Source of the DNA: Aphelidium insulamus
Taxonomy: Eukaryota; Aphelidiomycota; Aphelidea; Aphelidiaceae
NCBI GenBank assembly: GCA_036784855.1
Contig: JAZDSV010000010.1
Coordinates: 1-64,000 of the forward strand
Direction: 5' to 3'
DNA: 64,000 nt
Shown here: one piece after another, positions 10,917-22,189 of the stretch
Numbering within the stretch: the stretch's first letter is position 1
Layout of the letters: each line of letters starts with the position of its first letter
Made by a program: the position numbers and the translations under genes
The notes under the pieces: generated by a model
What the model saw: only the letters and a program-made list of their open reading frames with translations
What the model was told of the DNA's origin: nothing
Database searches by the model: none

Positions 10917-12257
10917 ATGCGCGCTGTGGCTGCTGCTTGGCTGCTTGTTGGCGCTTGCTGCTGCCTGGCGGTGTGCAGTGCGGGTGCTGCCGCCGCCAGC
11001 ACCACTTCCAGCAACAACAATTTTCTCCTCAATAATCCGGCGGTGATGGCGGAATTACGCCGTAACATTTCCCGCGGCTATGACGCGCACTTTGCCGGCG
11101 GCACCATGGTGGATGCAATTGGACTAAAGTTCCCCGTGACCGCGAGCGAGGTCGATGCACAGGTCGACGCGTTGCTGTCGCTGCCCACGCTGGACAAACA
11201 GATGGACCTCATGGCGGCGATGTTTAGTCGCGTCATTGCCGAGTATGTGCAGTGTGCATAATTGTTGTGTTGTGGGTGTACAGCTTGACTTAAATGCCCG
11301 CGCAGCCCCGCCCAGCTCGAGAAGCAGCAGCAATTGAGCGCGCTACAGTTCTATCGCTGGCTGAAGCGCGCCACCGAGTCTGATGAGAATTTGAGTGAGG
11401 CGTGCGCCAACTTGACCGCCATCGCCACACGGCCCGCGTTCGGTGGTCGCATGGTCAACTTGGTGGTGACGGCCATTCGGCGCGCAATCTCTGCCGGCAT
11501 GTGGACCATCACCGGGGACCGTACGCACCACAAGGTCGGCCGAGCTCTGACGTCGCCGATGCGTCTGCTGCACAGAAACCAGTTGATTGTGTGGCGTCCG
11601 TGGTGGCATTGGAAGCGGCATCGCAGTCTCAAGGCGGCAACGTACTTTGTGCGGCAGATTTTGTACTCTGTTGGTGGCAGTCAAACACCAGCAGCTGCTG
11701 CAGTGCCTGATGATTATTCTCCAGCCGAGCCGCAACCTTGGTGGCGGCGGTGGTGGCGACGGGAAAGTACCGCCATGGTCGAGGGGGATTCCGCGACTGC
11801 CAAACTACTTCCTGACGGTGATGCTCCAACTGTTGTTGACAAGCCAAAATCGTGGTGGCGCCGGTGGTGGGAACAGGAGGGCACGGCCATGTCCGACGAG
11901 AATTCCGCGACTGCCAAACTACTTCCTGACGGTGATGATTCCATCAAGCCTGGACCGTGGTGGCGGCGGTGGTGGCGGCAGGAAAGTGCTGCCATGTCTG
12001 TCGAGCAGCGCGCCGCTGTCGGCGTAAAATATTTATACAACTTTGCCGTGGACGGCTACGACAAGGTAGTCAGCTCGGCGGCGTACTCTTTCCTGGTCAA
12101 TGCTGATGACGCGTCGAAGCAACAAACGCGACTGGCCGCTCTGCGCCAAATGGTGGGTGCCGTGAAGGCGATACCGCCAGAGGTCTTTACCGACTCGGCA
12201 GAGCACGATGTGGCCTTCATGGTGGAGACGATTGAGAGAAAGGCAAAGGCAACGTAA
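10917..12257 (+). CDS. Secreted protein with three WWRRWW repeats
   Basis: Exon 1 (10917-11242) starts at the ATG that gives a clean signal peptide (MRAVAAAWLLVGACCCLAV). An upstream in-frame ATG at 10827 would add a basic leader. The intron 11243-11305 has GTATGT and CGCAG, and exon 2 is 11306-12257. The product has 425 residues. The middle carries three copies of a unit beginning WWRRWW (DNA positions 11739, 11853, 11958; spacing 114 and 105 nt). After each of the first two copies comes a spacer containing SATAKLLPDGD. A diverged relative, WRPWWHWKRHR, precedes them. Flanking regions are predicted helical. I know no family with this layout. Dense Trp-Arg clusters resemble membrane-active peptides, but that is inference. 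Confidence 0.75.
11736..11996 (+). repeat. Coding tandem repeat, Trp-Arg clusters
   Basis: Three units of 105-114 nt. The TGGTGGCGG-type core and the segment for SATAKLLPDGD are nearly identical at DNA level, which implies recent duplication or homogenisation. All units stay in frame. Confidence 0.85.
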
Positions 12258-12400
12258 TTTAACGGAGATATATATATATATATATAGAGTGGTTTGTGGA
12301 CGGAGTTAGTTCTGCAGTCATAGTATTTTGCCATATGTGGTAGCAAATAACTAGTATCATGCGTTGGCAGACGAGTGATGGTGAAAATGTAAAAAAGCAA

Positions 12401-12472
12401 GGTCCCACCGAGATTCGAACTCGGGCCTACAGATTCAGAGTCTGTTGTCCTAACCAACTAGACTATGGAACC
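12401..12472 (-). tRNA. tRNA-Gln (CUG)
   Basis: On the minus strand the 72-nt sequence starts GGTTCCA and ends TGGGACC, giving a 7-bp acceptor stem with one G-T pair. The anticodon loop is CTCTGAA, with anticodon CTG closed by a 5-bp stem (ACAGA/TCTGT). The T arm is CCGAG-TTCGAAT-CTCGG. No intron. The 3' CCA is not encoded. The sequence closely resembles known eukaryotic tRNA-Gln. Confidence 0.95.
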
Positions 12473-12715
12473 GTTGATACTATATTTGATCACACATTAA
12501 ATATCTTGCAGACTAATTCAAGTGATTTTTATGTCACCTATTGCCTAGTAGTGCTATTTTTTTTAAAACAAATGGGCGATGACAGTCCAGAACGTCCCAG
12601 TTGGAAAGTTTGCTATTTAAATTTGTTCAAAGTTTGCCGTTTTCACCTGGGACAAACAAAAGCGTTTAATTGAAACGGAGACAACTACATAATTTCATCT
12701 GCCTACAGAGAGCAC

Positions 12716-13701
12716 ATGTCGTTCAACATTTTTCGCGGAACTATGCTGGTAGGCATAGTCATTGCCTGCTACTACTACCTTAATGTCAACCTGGAGGCCA
12801 AGGCGCGTAATCTACGCTACCCTGGTAAGTCCAGCACAAATAATACTTATGATGAGCTAATGGCATATGTAACTGTACTAGCTTCAAGCCGACAGGGCCA
12901 GCGCTTCTGCAAAGCGGATCAACAGGCGTCAATGATCTTTTACGGCGCGCTGTCGGATCAAGGCCAGTTTGTCCAGTCGCTGGAAACTGTCGCGGTGAAG
13001 TCCACGCTGCTCGTGGCGACCAGTGATTTCGTGGGAAACGAGCAAGCATGCCGCAGTTTAAAGAAGGCAGACTCGGCCGGCCACATCATTGGTCTTGCCT
13101 GGCCCGCGCAACTTTCACTGGCGAGTCTGAAGACAATGACATCGTCAAACAGTTGTTGGCGGACTCCCGCGCAATGTTTGACGTCATTGGCAAATATCCA
13201 GTGTTTGTGGGTCTCCCGTTCGGCAGTCAGAAAGATGCACGCGTGCTTGCTCTGATGCAGCAACTCGGTATGGTACCCATTATCGACATGGTGAACAATT
13301 CGTTTTGGGTTTCCGACGCCAGCGAGTTCCAGGAGCAGCAACCAGCGGCAAATCAGACGGTGTATGATGTCGTAGGGAAGCAAATGTGGCAGTGTAGCGA
13401 ATGCTACTTATTCTACACCTACGACATTAAGGTGACATATCTGCATCGCCAGATGGTCCAAGCGCTATTCAATCCTGCGGCTATGAAGCAACTTCAATTG
13501 GTCACGCTGGACAAGTGCTTGGACCAGAAGCCATATCGAAGTAGCAACAACGATTTACGCGTTGCCAGCAACAATGTAGCTGCGCCCACAGAAATCCCCG
13601 TCGGACAAGCAGTTGAACCAGCTATTACGTCAATTGGAGACGATCATAGACCTCTGGCTTTCCACGCAGTTGTCGTTCTGATGCTACCTGCACTGCTTTG
13701 A
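12716..13701 (+). CDS. Degenerate chitin-deacetylase-like protein, membrane-anchored at both ends
   Basis: It starts with a signal/anchor helix (MSFNIFRGTMLVGIVIACYY) and ends with a hydrophobic tail (LAFHAVVVLMLPALL) typical of GPI signals. Between them the order of a NodB polysaccharide-deacetylase domain is traceable: KSTLLVATSDFVGNEQ, GHIIGLAWPA, then in a second frame MFDVIGKYPVFVGLPFGSQ and VLALMQQLGMVPIID. The metal and catalytic positions have been lost. The usual FDDGP site reads FYGALSD, the HxxxH site reads GLAWPA, and RPPYG reads GLPFG. The frame breaks at about 13103-13110 inside CCGCGCA, where one GC is extra. If expressed, it would be a cell-surface pseudoenzyme. Upstream frame 12716-13255, downstream frame 13048-13701. 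Confidence 0.6.
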
Positions 13702-14043
13702 ACTGAAGAGTACTGCTGGCGAGATAGCTATCGCGCTGAAATAGGCAATTATAACTGATACGGAAATAAAAGTTATGTTGCTGCCACGGTTTTTTGAACA
13801 TATAGTTGATGTGTTAGATATAACTGCCGAGGAATTTGAAGGAACTTTCTGCCTGTAGTCGTATGTACATAAGTGCAATAATGAACTGCAGCCAATCACC
13901 GCACAAGCAAGGCGAACGCTCATTGGCTGCTTACGTAATATTATAGCTCTCCTTAATAAGTGGCGCCACGTGATATTTCGTCGCATTACGTAAATATTTC
14001 AAGAGATTGTCCATACTACAGCTACAGCCTACTGGACAAAAGC
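13702..14043. promoter_or_regulatory. Promoter region of LEA2-like gene with paired CCAAT boxes
   Basis: GCAGCCAAT (about 13890) and ATTGGCTGC (about 13923) are inverted copies of a CCAAT box, 9 bp each, some 120-150 bases before the ATG. This is a common arrangement for NF-Y/HAP binding. No coding signal was seen in the interval. Confidence 0.4.
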
Positions 14044-15819
14044 ATGGACGACCCGCTCATCGCGCAAATGTCGGCCGAGTCGGACCGGTTGCTGCCGTCC
14101 ACGCCCGACCGTCTATCTTCCAGTGGCTACTTCAAGAAGTCACGCAGTGGTATGATGGGGGCGGAAAAGTCTGCTGGCGGCGCGTCGGTGGCGACACTGC
14201 ATAATGGCGGCGGTGGCGGTGGCATGCCGGTGTACTCGCGCTACAGCAACAACCAGCAGAATATTAATAGCAATGCGGCGTCGGTGACGCGGTGGAGTGG
14301 CGATGACGCAGACTCTGATGCCGAAGGGTCGGACGGTGGCAAGGAGTTTGACGCGCTGCTTGCCGGATGGTTTTCGTCGCGGCGTGGCAGGCGACGCGGT
14401 GGTCGCTTCTCTGGCCGAGGCCGTGGCGGCGGTGGCTGGTGTGTGCGCTGGTCTGGCCGTTGGTGGCTGTGGGTCTGTTCGCTCTCGGTACTGGTTCTGC
14501 TCGGGGTGGCCATGCTGCTGGTGTGGTTTGTGTTTCTGCCGCAGCACGTGCAATCCCTGCTGGCCAGTAGTCGCATCGAGATCTCTGCAGTGGACATCAC
14601 GGTGCCCGCCCCGCTTGGCTACCAGATGGGCATTGAACTGGTCATCAAGCCTGCCTCCTCCGAGTGCGTAGTGATTATTATTCTATTCTGTGTGTGCCAT
14701 AACTAGCTATATATACTAATGTTACATAGATATGAAGTGCAAGTGTCGCCCCTGACGCTCACTGTTGCGTATAATGGCACAGATATGGGCGCACTGGTTA
14801 TGCCGGCGCTTATGGTGGCGCAAGGTGTTCGCTCCATGAATGTCTCGCTCAACACCATGTTTGCCATCTCCAACTTGGAGCATTTTACTGCTTTTTCGCG
14901 CGACATGATTACGGTATGTCATATTCATTATTATGTATAGAAGATGTATATGGTCACAATGTCTCACACTATTGATGCAGCGGGACAACTTCCAGTGGTC
15001 GCTGCGGGGCTCTGCCAAGCTCACGGTGCGCCGAGTGCCGGTGTTTGGCGAGCTGAGCTACTCGGCATTGCCCTACCAGACCTCCACCGAGATCCAGGGC
15101 ATGTCTGGCCTGACGCAGTTGACTGTGGAATCGTTCGACCTGCCGTCAGTCATTCGCGTAAACAATACACGCGCCACACCGGCCGACCCCGAGACTGTAC
15201 GCTTTGAGGGTCTGGAACTGGTGGCGCGCGCCAAGCTGAACAACCCGTCTCCGATATCCATGAATCTTGGCGATGTGACATTTGCCGTGCGCTACGATCC
15301 CGGCAACGCTGCCGGCGAACAGAACCCGACCAACGCAAGCACCGCGGCCTCTGTGGGGTTCATGGTAGTGCGCGAGTTCCGCCTGGAGCGCGGAGTCAAT
15401 GACATGCGGCTGAGGGGCGCTCTAATCAATCCTGACCTGATGCCTGAACTTAATCAGGCGGCGGGAAAGACGGCGGATGAAGTGCGGCACGTGGCATCGG
15501 TGTTGTTCACGCGTCTGCTGAGTATGGCGCCGCAAAAGATGGCGGTGGTCGGGTTCAGTGCGCGTGATGAGCTGCTGTATCACGGCTACAAGTACAAAGA
15601 CGAAACCGGCAACTACAAGCCCACAATACCCCCGCCGCCAACTATATCCTGGATTAATGGCAGTATCAGTGCCGTGGAAAACATCATCTACATGCAGCAG
15701 CCAGCCTCCCGGGGCTCTCTATCCATTCAAGATGTAAGCGATTTATCTGTGTATCTATCCATTTACTATCCATCTATCTATCTGTCTGTCTATCTATCTA
15801 TCTGTCTATCTGTCCATCC

Positions 15820-15855
<36 letters not shown>

Positions 15856-15890
15856 GTCTATCTATCATCTATCCATCTATCCATCTATCC

Positions 15891-15921
<31 letters not shown>

Positions 15922-18123
15922 CACTCTATCTATCTATCTATCTGTCTATCTATCTGTCTATCTGTCTATCTATCACCTCTCCATCTATCTATCTCTCTAT
16001 CTATCTATCTGTATATCCATTTAATCATCCATCCATCCACTCTATGTATCTATCCATTCAATCGATTGACGTACAACACATATTGACGATTTGGATAGAT
16101 CAAGATAGATACGATAAACTTCAAGATTAGACAAGGAGTGAACAGGCGGTTCCGACCGGTGGTGTCGGGCACATTGACGGCGATCCTTGCGGTCCCATTT
16201 GTGTTTGATTTGCAGGTGGCGCAGGTGCACGTGGAGTTTTCCATCTGGCGCTGTCCGTACGACGACTGCACCAACGCTGCCAACAAGTCCGAGAATCTGG
16301 TCGGCTCACTGAAAACTGACTGGGACCCTGCCAGCAATGTCGCAGTGCGTCCGCCCACGGCACCGTCGCTGATGCTGCCTGGCACCGTGGAGGAAGGCGA
16401 CGATGCCATGCCACGCACATTCTACATCCTCAACGCCACCATGAACAAGCTGAAGCGCGAGGATATCTATCTGCACGTGCCACGCGAAAGTATCCCCGTT
16501 TACAAAGAGTTTGTGGCGCAAGTAGTGCGCAGCAAACAGGTGCGCACCATGGTCACCGGCAAGACATCGGCGCGCATCCTGTGCGGAATGGGCCCCCACA
16601 TCGAGGTCAGCGACGTGGAGTTCCGGTCGGAAATTGTGCTGGACGGCCTGGACAGCTTCAGCCAGCCGGGCAACGTGCAGGTGGCCGATAATCTGCAGGT
16701 GTCTGGGGTGGGCACCAATGGGACGCTGCAGTTTGACATGGCCGGGGCGTACATGCGGCAGCTGAACGGTGGCTCGCTTGGCTTCGAGCTGGACTCTGGC
16801 TCCGCGCTCACATTTGAAATGTACCACTGGCCGGACGACGGGGATCCACTGCGTGCGGTGGGCAGCCGCGACTACCGGCCGTCCCTGCCGCCCACTGTGT
16901 CCGCCACTGACCCGGAGTTGGGCTGGCTGATGGGCCACGCGGAGCTGCCCACGCTGAATCTGGGAACCGCGGCCGACTGTTCATCTCGCATCCACAACCC
17001 GCTTTCCAACACCACTTGGGAGTCGCCGGATGGCGTGCGCTACTGTCCCGTCAGCCCGCGCGGCGAGTACGTGATGCCGCTGCACGAGGCCAGCACTCAG
17101 CTGTGTCCCGATCGGTCCCTGTGCCCTGGCCGCTCCTTCTTCAGCTCCTATATCAACGGCAAGGAGTTGTTGCAACGCCCGATGAATGTGTCACTGCGTG
17201 CGCTCAGCGGGCCGCCCGACCTCGAGCTGGCTTTGCCCCACATGACGGTACGCAACGTCTCGCTGCCCGGGTTCTCACATGCCAACTATGACATGCGCCG
17301 CGCCCCGCACCAAATGGTCCGCCGCATGATTGTGCAGGCCAACTGGGACATTTTGCTGCAGCGCAAACTCTACTTGTGGCTCGAGTTCTACAACCCGCTC
17401 CAAGTGCCCATTCGCTACTACTACATCAACGTGGACACGTACCTGAATGACGATCCGATGGGCTCGTTGCGTGTCAACTTTACCCAGTACGACCCGTTCA
17501 TCAAAAAGTACAATTACACGTTCCCGGGGTATCCGCCACGGCCATACACGGACGCCAAGCGCGATCCGTACGGGCCGCACCCGTCGCAGCAGTGCGTGGA
17601 CCACGGCGACTGTCAGGTAGCGCCCGTGGACCTGGCGCCGCGCGGCAGTGGCGGCCCGCAGTGTCTGCACGGCTACCAGCCCGTGGTCCACCGCTCCGGC
17701 CGCCTGGAGGTCGATATCTCGCTGTCGTTCGGCAGCTGGCGCGCCATCTGGGACCTCATCACCAACCGCAACGAGACCAGGTTCAACGTCACGTGTCGCG
17801 GCCAGGTGGCTGTGGGTATTGGCGCCAAACCTTTTGACGGCCCGCAGCGCCGTGACCCCAAGCAGGGCGCACTGGGCGAGCACGACCCGTACCTGGAGCC
17901 GGATGATCCGCAGAACGAGCCGGTATATGTGACATGGTTGGATTTCGGCCAGGACGACACCGAGATGTGGATCCGCAAACTGTTCTCCAACGAGTCCATG
18001 CCCGAGATTCCGCCCTACTATCCCCCTGAATGTGACAAGGAGGATGATGTGGCCATTAATGATAATAGTTCCGGCAGTTCAGGTAATAGTGGGCCTGCCA
18101 GTGCTAGTGCTGTCCCCGGGTGA
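14044..18123 (+). CDS. Type II membrane protein with LEA2-like domains, Tag1-like
   Basis: Exons 14044-14663, 14730-14913, 14981-15733 and 16126-18123 join in frame to 1184 residues. The cytoplasmic head holds Ser/Gly-rich and Arg-rich stretches. One transmembrane helix follows at about residues 140-170 ([20 protein letters not shown]). The lumenal part contains repeated beta-sandwich segments of the LEA2 kind ([59 protein letters not shown]) and many N-glycosylation sites. This layout is like fungal Tag1, a vacuolar-membrane protein linked to ending autophagy. The assignment rests on architecture and is tentative. The start chosen is the first ATG in frame; the ORF upstream opens with GTG. 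The third intron is long and microsatellite-rich, and its acceptor at 16125 was chosen because it keeps phase and a conserved-looking segment. Confidence 0.7.
15752..16062. repeat. (TATC)n/(CATC)n microsatellite in intron
   Basis: About 300 bases of imperfect TATC, TGTC and CATC units inside the third intron of the LEA2-like gene. The intron is 392 nt, while the other introns of the gene are 66-67 nt. Confidence 0.9.
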
Positions 18124-18959
18124 ACGGCCAGACAATACATTCACACATAGTACAATTTCATACATACGGGTGCCCCTTTACAAATTGATTGACATCGCTG
18201 TAGAGTCGCATGCTTCGATAATATTTACTCGTTAGTAATTGGCAAAATGGTTGCATCAGTTCAGTACCAGTTTGACAAGCCGCCTCACCGTTAAGACAGC
18301 CACTGGCAGCAATCCGGTTCTGTCCGTGACAGCAATCATTTGAACATTTAAGCGGAGCAAGTACTGCTCATCGGGAACACTTAAGCACTAACTATTTAAG
18401 GATACGGTCCATGCAAGCCACTTATCGATGCGTGGATTTAGGCCGTTGTTGACGATGCATACCCGTTGGGCATACACTAGCCACGGTTGCGATTATCACG
18501 GGGCATATAGCGAGCGATGTAAATGTTATCAACTGACCGCCGACAGTGCGCATTCGACGAAGAGTGGCGTTTTGCACATTGCAATAAATCATCATACCAC
18601 AATTGAGCGCACATTTATTGACTGTGTCGCCTGCCTCCTTTCCCCCTTCTCATTACTATTACTTGGAATACCTCTTTAACTCTCTCGCACGCCATCTTGC
18701 GAGGTTTAATTTCTGACACTTGGCTTCAACACCGATTAACATACTGGATCAGCTAACAAATGGGAGCCGGTGAGGTCAGGAGTCAGTGCTTGTGAATAGC
18801 ACTCGTCATAAAACAAAGCACATGATATAATTACCACCCGTTTCTTAATGAACGAAGTGTGCACTTGGCTTTGCATACCGGAGGCAGTTCGGCGATTACG
18901 TTTGCGACTGCACCTTGGCACAGTCGATGGATATTACATATACATATATGTATTGTGTA

Positions 18960-19015
<56 letters not shown>

Positions 19016-19041
19016 TGTCTTCTCAATCATCCAGAACGATT
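18124..19041. other. Intergenic with TTA microsatellite
   Basis: Convergent spacer between the LEA2-like gene and the minus-strand secreted gene. I see no gene. A perfect TTA/ATT run of about 18 units lies at 18963-19015. Confidence 0.5.
18963..19015. repeat. (TTA)n microsatellite
   Basis: Uninterrupted TTA units. ORFs reading it as poly-Tyr or poly-Asn are by-products. Confidence 0.95.
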
Positions 19042-21280
19042 TCAAGGGTGCCCGTCCTTCGTCTCTTCGAATCCATTCCATGGTTCGGTATTGAAAGCAC
19101 CGTTGCTGGTGGACACACCATCGTCGTTGCCACTAGGTCCATTCAGAACCTCTGCATTTTGCTGTGCTTCGGCAACTTGGATCAAAATACCAATTTCGGG
19201 GTCGTTTTGCAAAGTATAGGCCCTATCTGGATCTATCGCTCGGATCTGCTGTAAAATTACGTAAACATCATTGGCTTGCTGCTCATCATCGCCCTCTCTT
19301 GATAAACAGAGAAATAATTCCGTTTGCAAATCTTCCAACAAGTCGGAACGAGGAAGATGCTGTAAAATTAGATTATTAGCGAGATGAAGTGCAGAGATAT
19401 AAATTCAGCAAAAACAAAACATATCACTTAAACTGACCACTTGTGCCATCAAGGGTGACTTCAGCAGAGTAGCGGCTAAAGTTGGGTTCACAGCTTGTAT
19501 TTGCTTAATAATTGCGTAAGCCTTATCAGCGCGCTGCGCAGCATCGTCATACGAAGCTGTACAACACATTACCAATTCTGCTTGCAGATCATCCAATGAA
19601 GCGACAGGAGGAGCATCCTATAAGATACAAAAGTTAGAGGTGAAAAGAACTTCACAGCACCAGATAATGCATGTAGCAAAAACAGCAATTCACACGAGCT
19701 GCCTACCTTGGCCATCAAGTTGGGATCCTCTAGCTTTTGTTCCTTTTGAGGTGGGTTGAATGGACCCAACTCGTTGTTTGATCGTTTCCCTAGCAGTGAC
19801 TCGGTCTCGAAAACAGGCATGTTTTGCGCCGGTGTAAAACCCAATAGCGAGTCCAACTTCGGACGGTTCAGCACCTCGGGAATCAAGGGCGGATTCTCTT
19901 TCTGTTTTGGGCTGGGTGCACCGTTGTATAATCGCATCCCCAGCGGTGACTCTGGCTCGAAAACAGGCATGATTTGCGCAGCTACAAATGATCGGCAAGA
20001 CAAGCCTGTTACTGTCAACAGCGAGTCCAATTCCGGACTGTTCAGCAGGCTGTTGTATAATGTTGCATGATGAGCTTTGAGATTCCTCATAGCGTTGACG
20101 ACAGCGCTTCTATGTCCATTGTAAAATGCAGTACACAATCCAGACAAATTGTCGGCACCAGGACCAGCGACGCTGCTTTCTTGGCCTGCTTCAAGAAGCG
20201 CATTTACGACTTCTGGGTTCTCCAGCGAGTGAAGCGCAACATCGCGGGGCATCTCTCTAAGCACCTGTGCAGCAGCCCTAGCGTTTTGATGGTACAACGC
20301 ACGAAATTTGTCAAGCAATTCGGTGATTTCCCCGGCTTCGGGCGCATCACCAACAGTACGACGCATCTGCGGTGCATCAATTATGGCCAGCTGGAGAAGG
20401 GGTTGAAGTGCCGGCGAACTAATCAGCTGATGAAACGTGACACCGGGGAGCGCTTTGCGACTATAAGAGACCAGCAGCATTCGAATACGAGCAAAGTCCA
20501 GTAACTTCAACGGCGCATAAAACGAAGTCTCGAAAGTACCTTCCCGGGAAACAATGTTGGTAGCATACGAGTCCAGGCAACCTTCTTTAACAAATCCTTT
20601 GTTGCATCGTAAGAAGATGCATGCGCCAAAAGACGCGCGATTTCCATAGCGCGCTTATAATTGCGCGTACGGACCACGTCCAGAAACTCTTGCTTCCACG
20701 TCGAAATTTGTGTTTCCATATCAGTGGCGGACACGCCGTCAAATTGCGCAGCGAACTGTGTGTCCACCCCGGCCAGCTTGAACATCGGCGCCAGTTTGGC
20801 ATTGGACACCATGGCAGCGAACAAAAGTGGGCGCTCGAGCTGCACGTGAAGCATTACGTTGAGCACATAGGGCGTGTCACCGTTTGCAAGGGCTTTCAGA
20901 AAGGTGTCCAACCAATCGTCTTCGCCGAACTCGTTACCGCTCAGTTCGTTCAAGATAAGTTTACCTAGTTGTGCAGTGTCTTCGCGGAGTAAACTGCGAG
21001 CCTTGTCTGGATTTTGGGCAATAATAACTTCCAAAAGGTGCAGCGCTTCTTCCGTCAGGCCACGATCTACGGCAGCGCGGAACTGTTTGCACATCTGCGG
21101 CATCTCCAAGTGTGGGTTAAACTGCATGGCTTCTTCGCCGAAGTTTTCTTCGACAGCACCGCCAAGAGAATCACCTGGAGCCTCGCCGCCCAGCATGGGG
21201 CGGGCCGCAGTTAAAGTGGCGGCCAGCAGAAGCAGCAGCAACACAACAGAAGTCAGCAAAATCGCGCGATAAATTTGCAT
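19042..21280 (-). CDS. Unknown secreted family, member 1, with two DLQ modules
   Basis: The start is set at 21280, where MQIYRAILLTSVVLLLLLLA gives a signal peptide that matches the two paralogues. An in-frame ATG at 21349 is upstream. Exon 1 (21280-19707) contains helical repeats and the family core LAGVDTQFAAQF, then QLAIIDAPQM and LREMPRDVALHSLENP. Two phase-0 exons follow (19617-19438, 19359-19042). Each holds one copy of a ~45-residue module starting LDDLQAELVMC or LEDLQTELFLC, with a conserved QIQAVNP/QIRAIDP middle. One frame break lies at 20541-20549 (in CCCGGGAAGG), bridged by alignment to the paralogues. The function is unknown and I recognise no domain. Secretion and tandem paralogy suggest an extracellular, possibly host- or environment-facing role. 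Confidence 0.7.
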
Positions 21281-22189
21281 CGTGAACGTCGTGCGCGTGT
21301 CCAGATTATTTTTGAGCGTTTTTTTGTTAGGTTGCACTTGATTGGCCACAGGCTAGTTCAGTGGTAAAACTTCGGAATATCACGTGATGCCCGATATATT
21401 TTGATAATTTAGTTGCTAAATACTTCTCTTAGGATAATGACGCTTGCAGAATCCTCTTATAGCTGCAAATCCTATGATCGCGATTGCAATCAGACATGCA
21501 TCATCCAATCCGTTAACCACGATAAATGATGCGATTGGATGTCTGATTGCAATCATCCAATCGTGGTTAACTGATTACCCACAGAAATCTTGATCTGACC
21601 AACGGTCAGCGCTGTAAGGGCTTGGCCTGACCGGGCTATTTGCCCAATAAAATCCGCATACCGCATACCGTATACCAAATCTAAGGTTCTTTGGAAACCC
21701 GGTATTGTAGATGTACTGGTCAGTGATGTAGTTGTACCAAACTGAACATTCAAGACTGGATCGAAAAGAGTGCACTGATTGCTGTGACAGTAAGCTCGGC
21801 CATCAAAGGCTATAAAATACCGTTAATTGAAAGATAGTAGTGAATGCAGTGGTATTCCAGGATGTAGAATGTCAAGCATACTTTGCGTTCATGGCTTCAT
21901 TTATAAATGTAGCACAAGCGGCTCTACGTGTACAAGTAAGCGCACTATCTGTTACTTGGCGGAAAAAAGGAGTCTTCAGTCCTTGTAGATAGCCGTTCCG
22001 AGGATTAAAACTCGAAATGTGGCCCAAATATGACATCACTCCGATCTAAACCGATTGGAATCTTTCAAATATCGACATTAACCTCCTTTAAGACCGGTGC
22101 TACGCGTGAAACGGTTGCAAAGCGTAAATGGTAGTGCATGTGTTTATTTTTTGGTCGACTTTACTCCATCATCAAGATCGACTCCGTGG
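21281..22189. other. Intergenic with compound inverted repeats
   Basis: Spacer between the two minus-strand family members; it should hold the promoter of member 1. The notable structure is the inverted-repeat cluster at 21483-21571. A short ORF at 21553-21753 (minus) has no recognisable family and is not called. Confidence 0.45.
21483..21571. repeat. Interlocking inverted repeats
   Basis: ATTGCAATCAGACAT (21483-21497) pairs with 21539-21553. ATCCAATC (21503-21510) pairs with 21533-21540. GTTAACCACGAT (21512-21523) pairs with 21560-21571. The pairs cross or nest, so only some can form at once. It looks like a foldback remnant. Confidence 0.8.

Noticed and set aside
15752-16062. CRISPR-like or satellite array
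   Set aside because: Simple tetranucleotide repeat without spacers, inside a spliced intron of a eukaryotic gene.
16306-17883. Long minus-strand ORFs opposite the LEA2-like gene
   Set aside because: Composition shadows of a GC-rich coding exon with no motifs of their own.
18859-19254. Poly-Tyr/poly-Asn ORFs across the TTA run
   Set aside because: Produced by the microsatellite; no conserved flanking protein.
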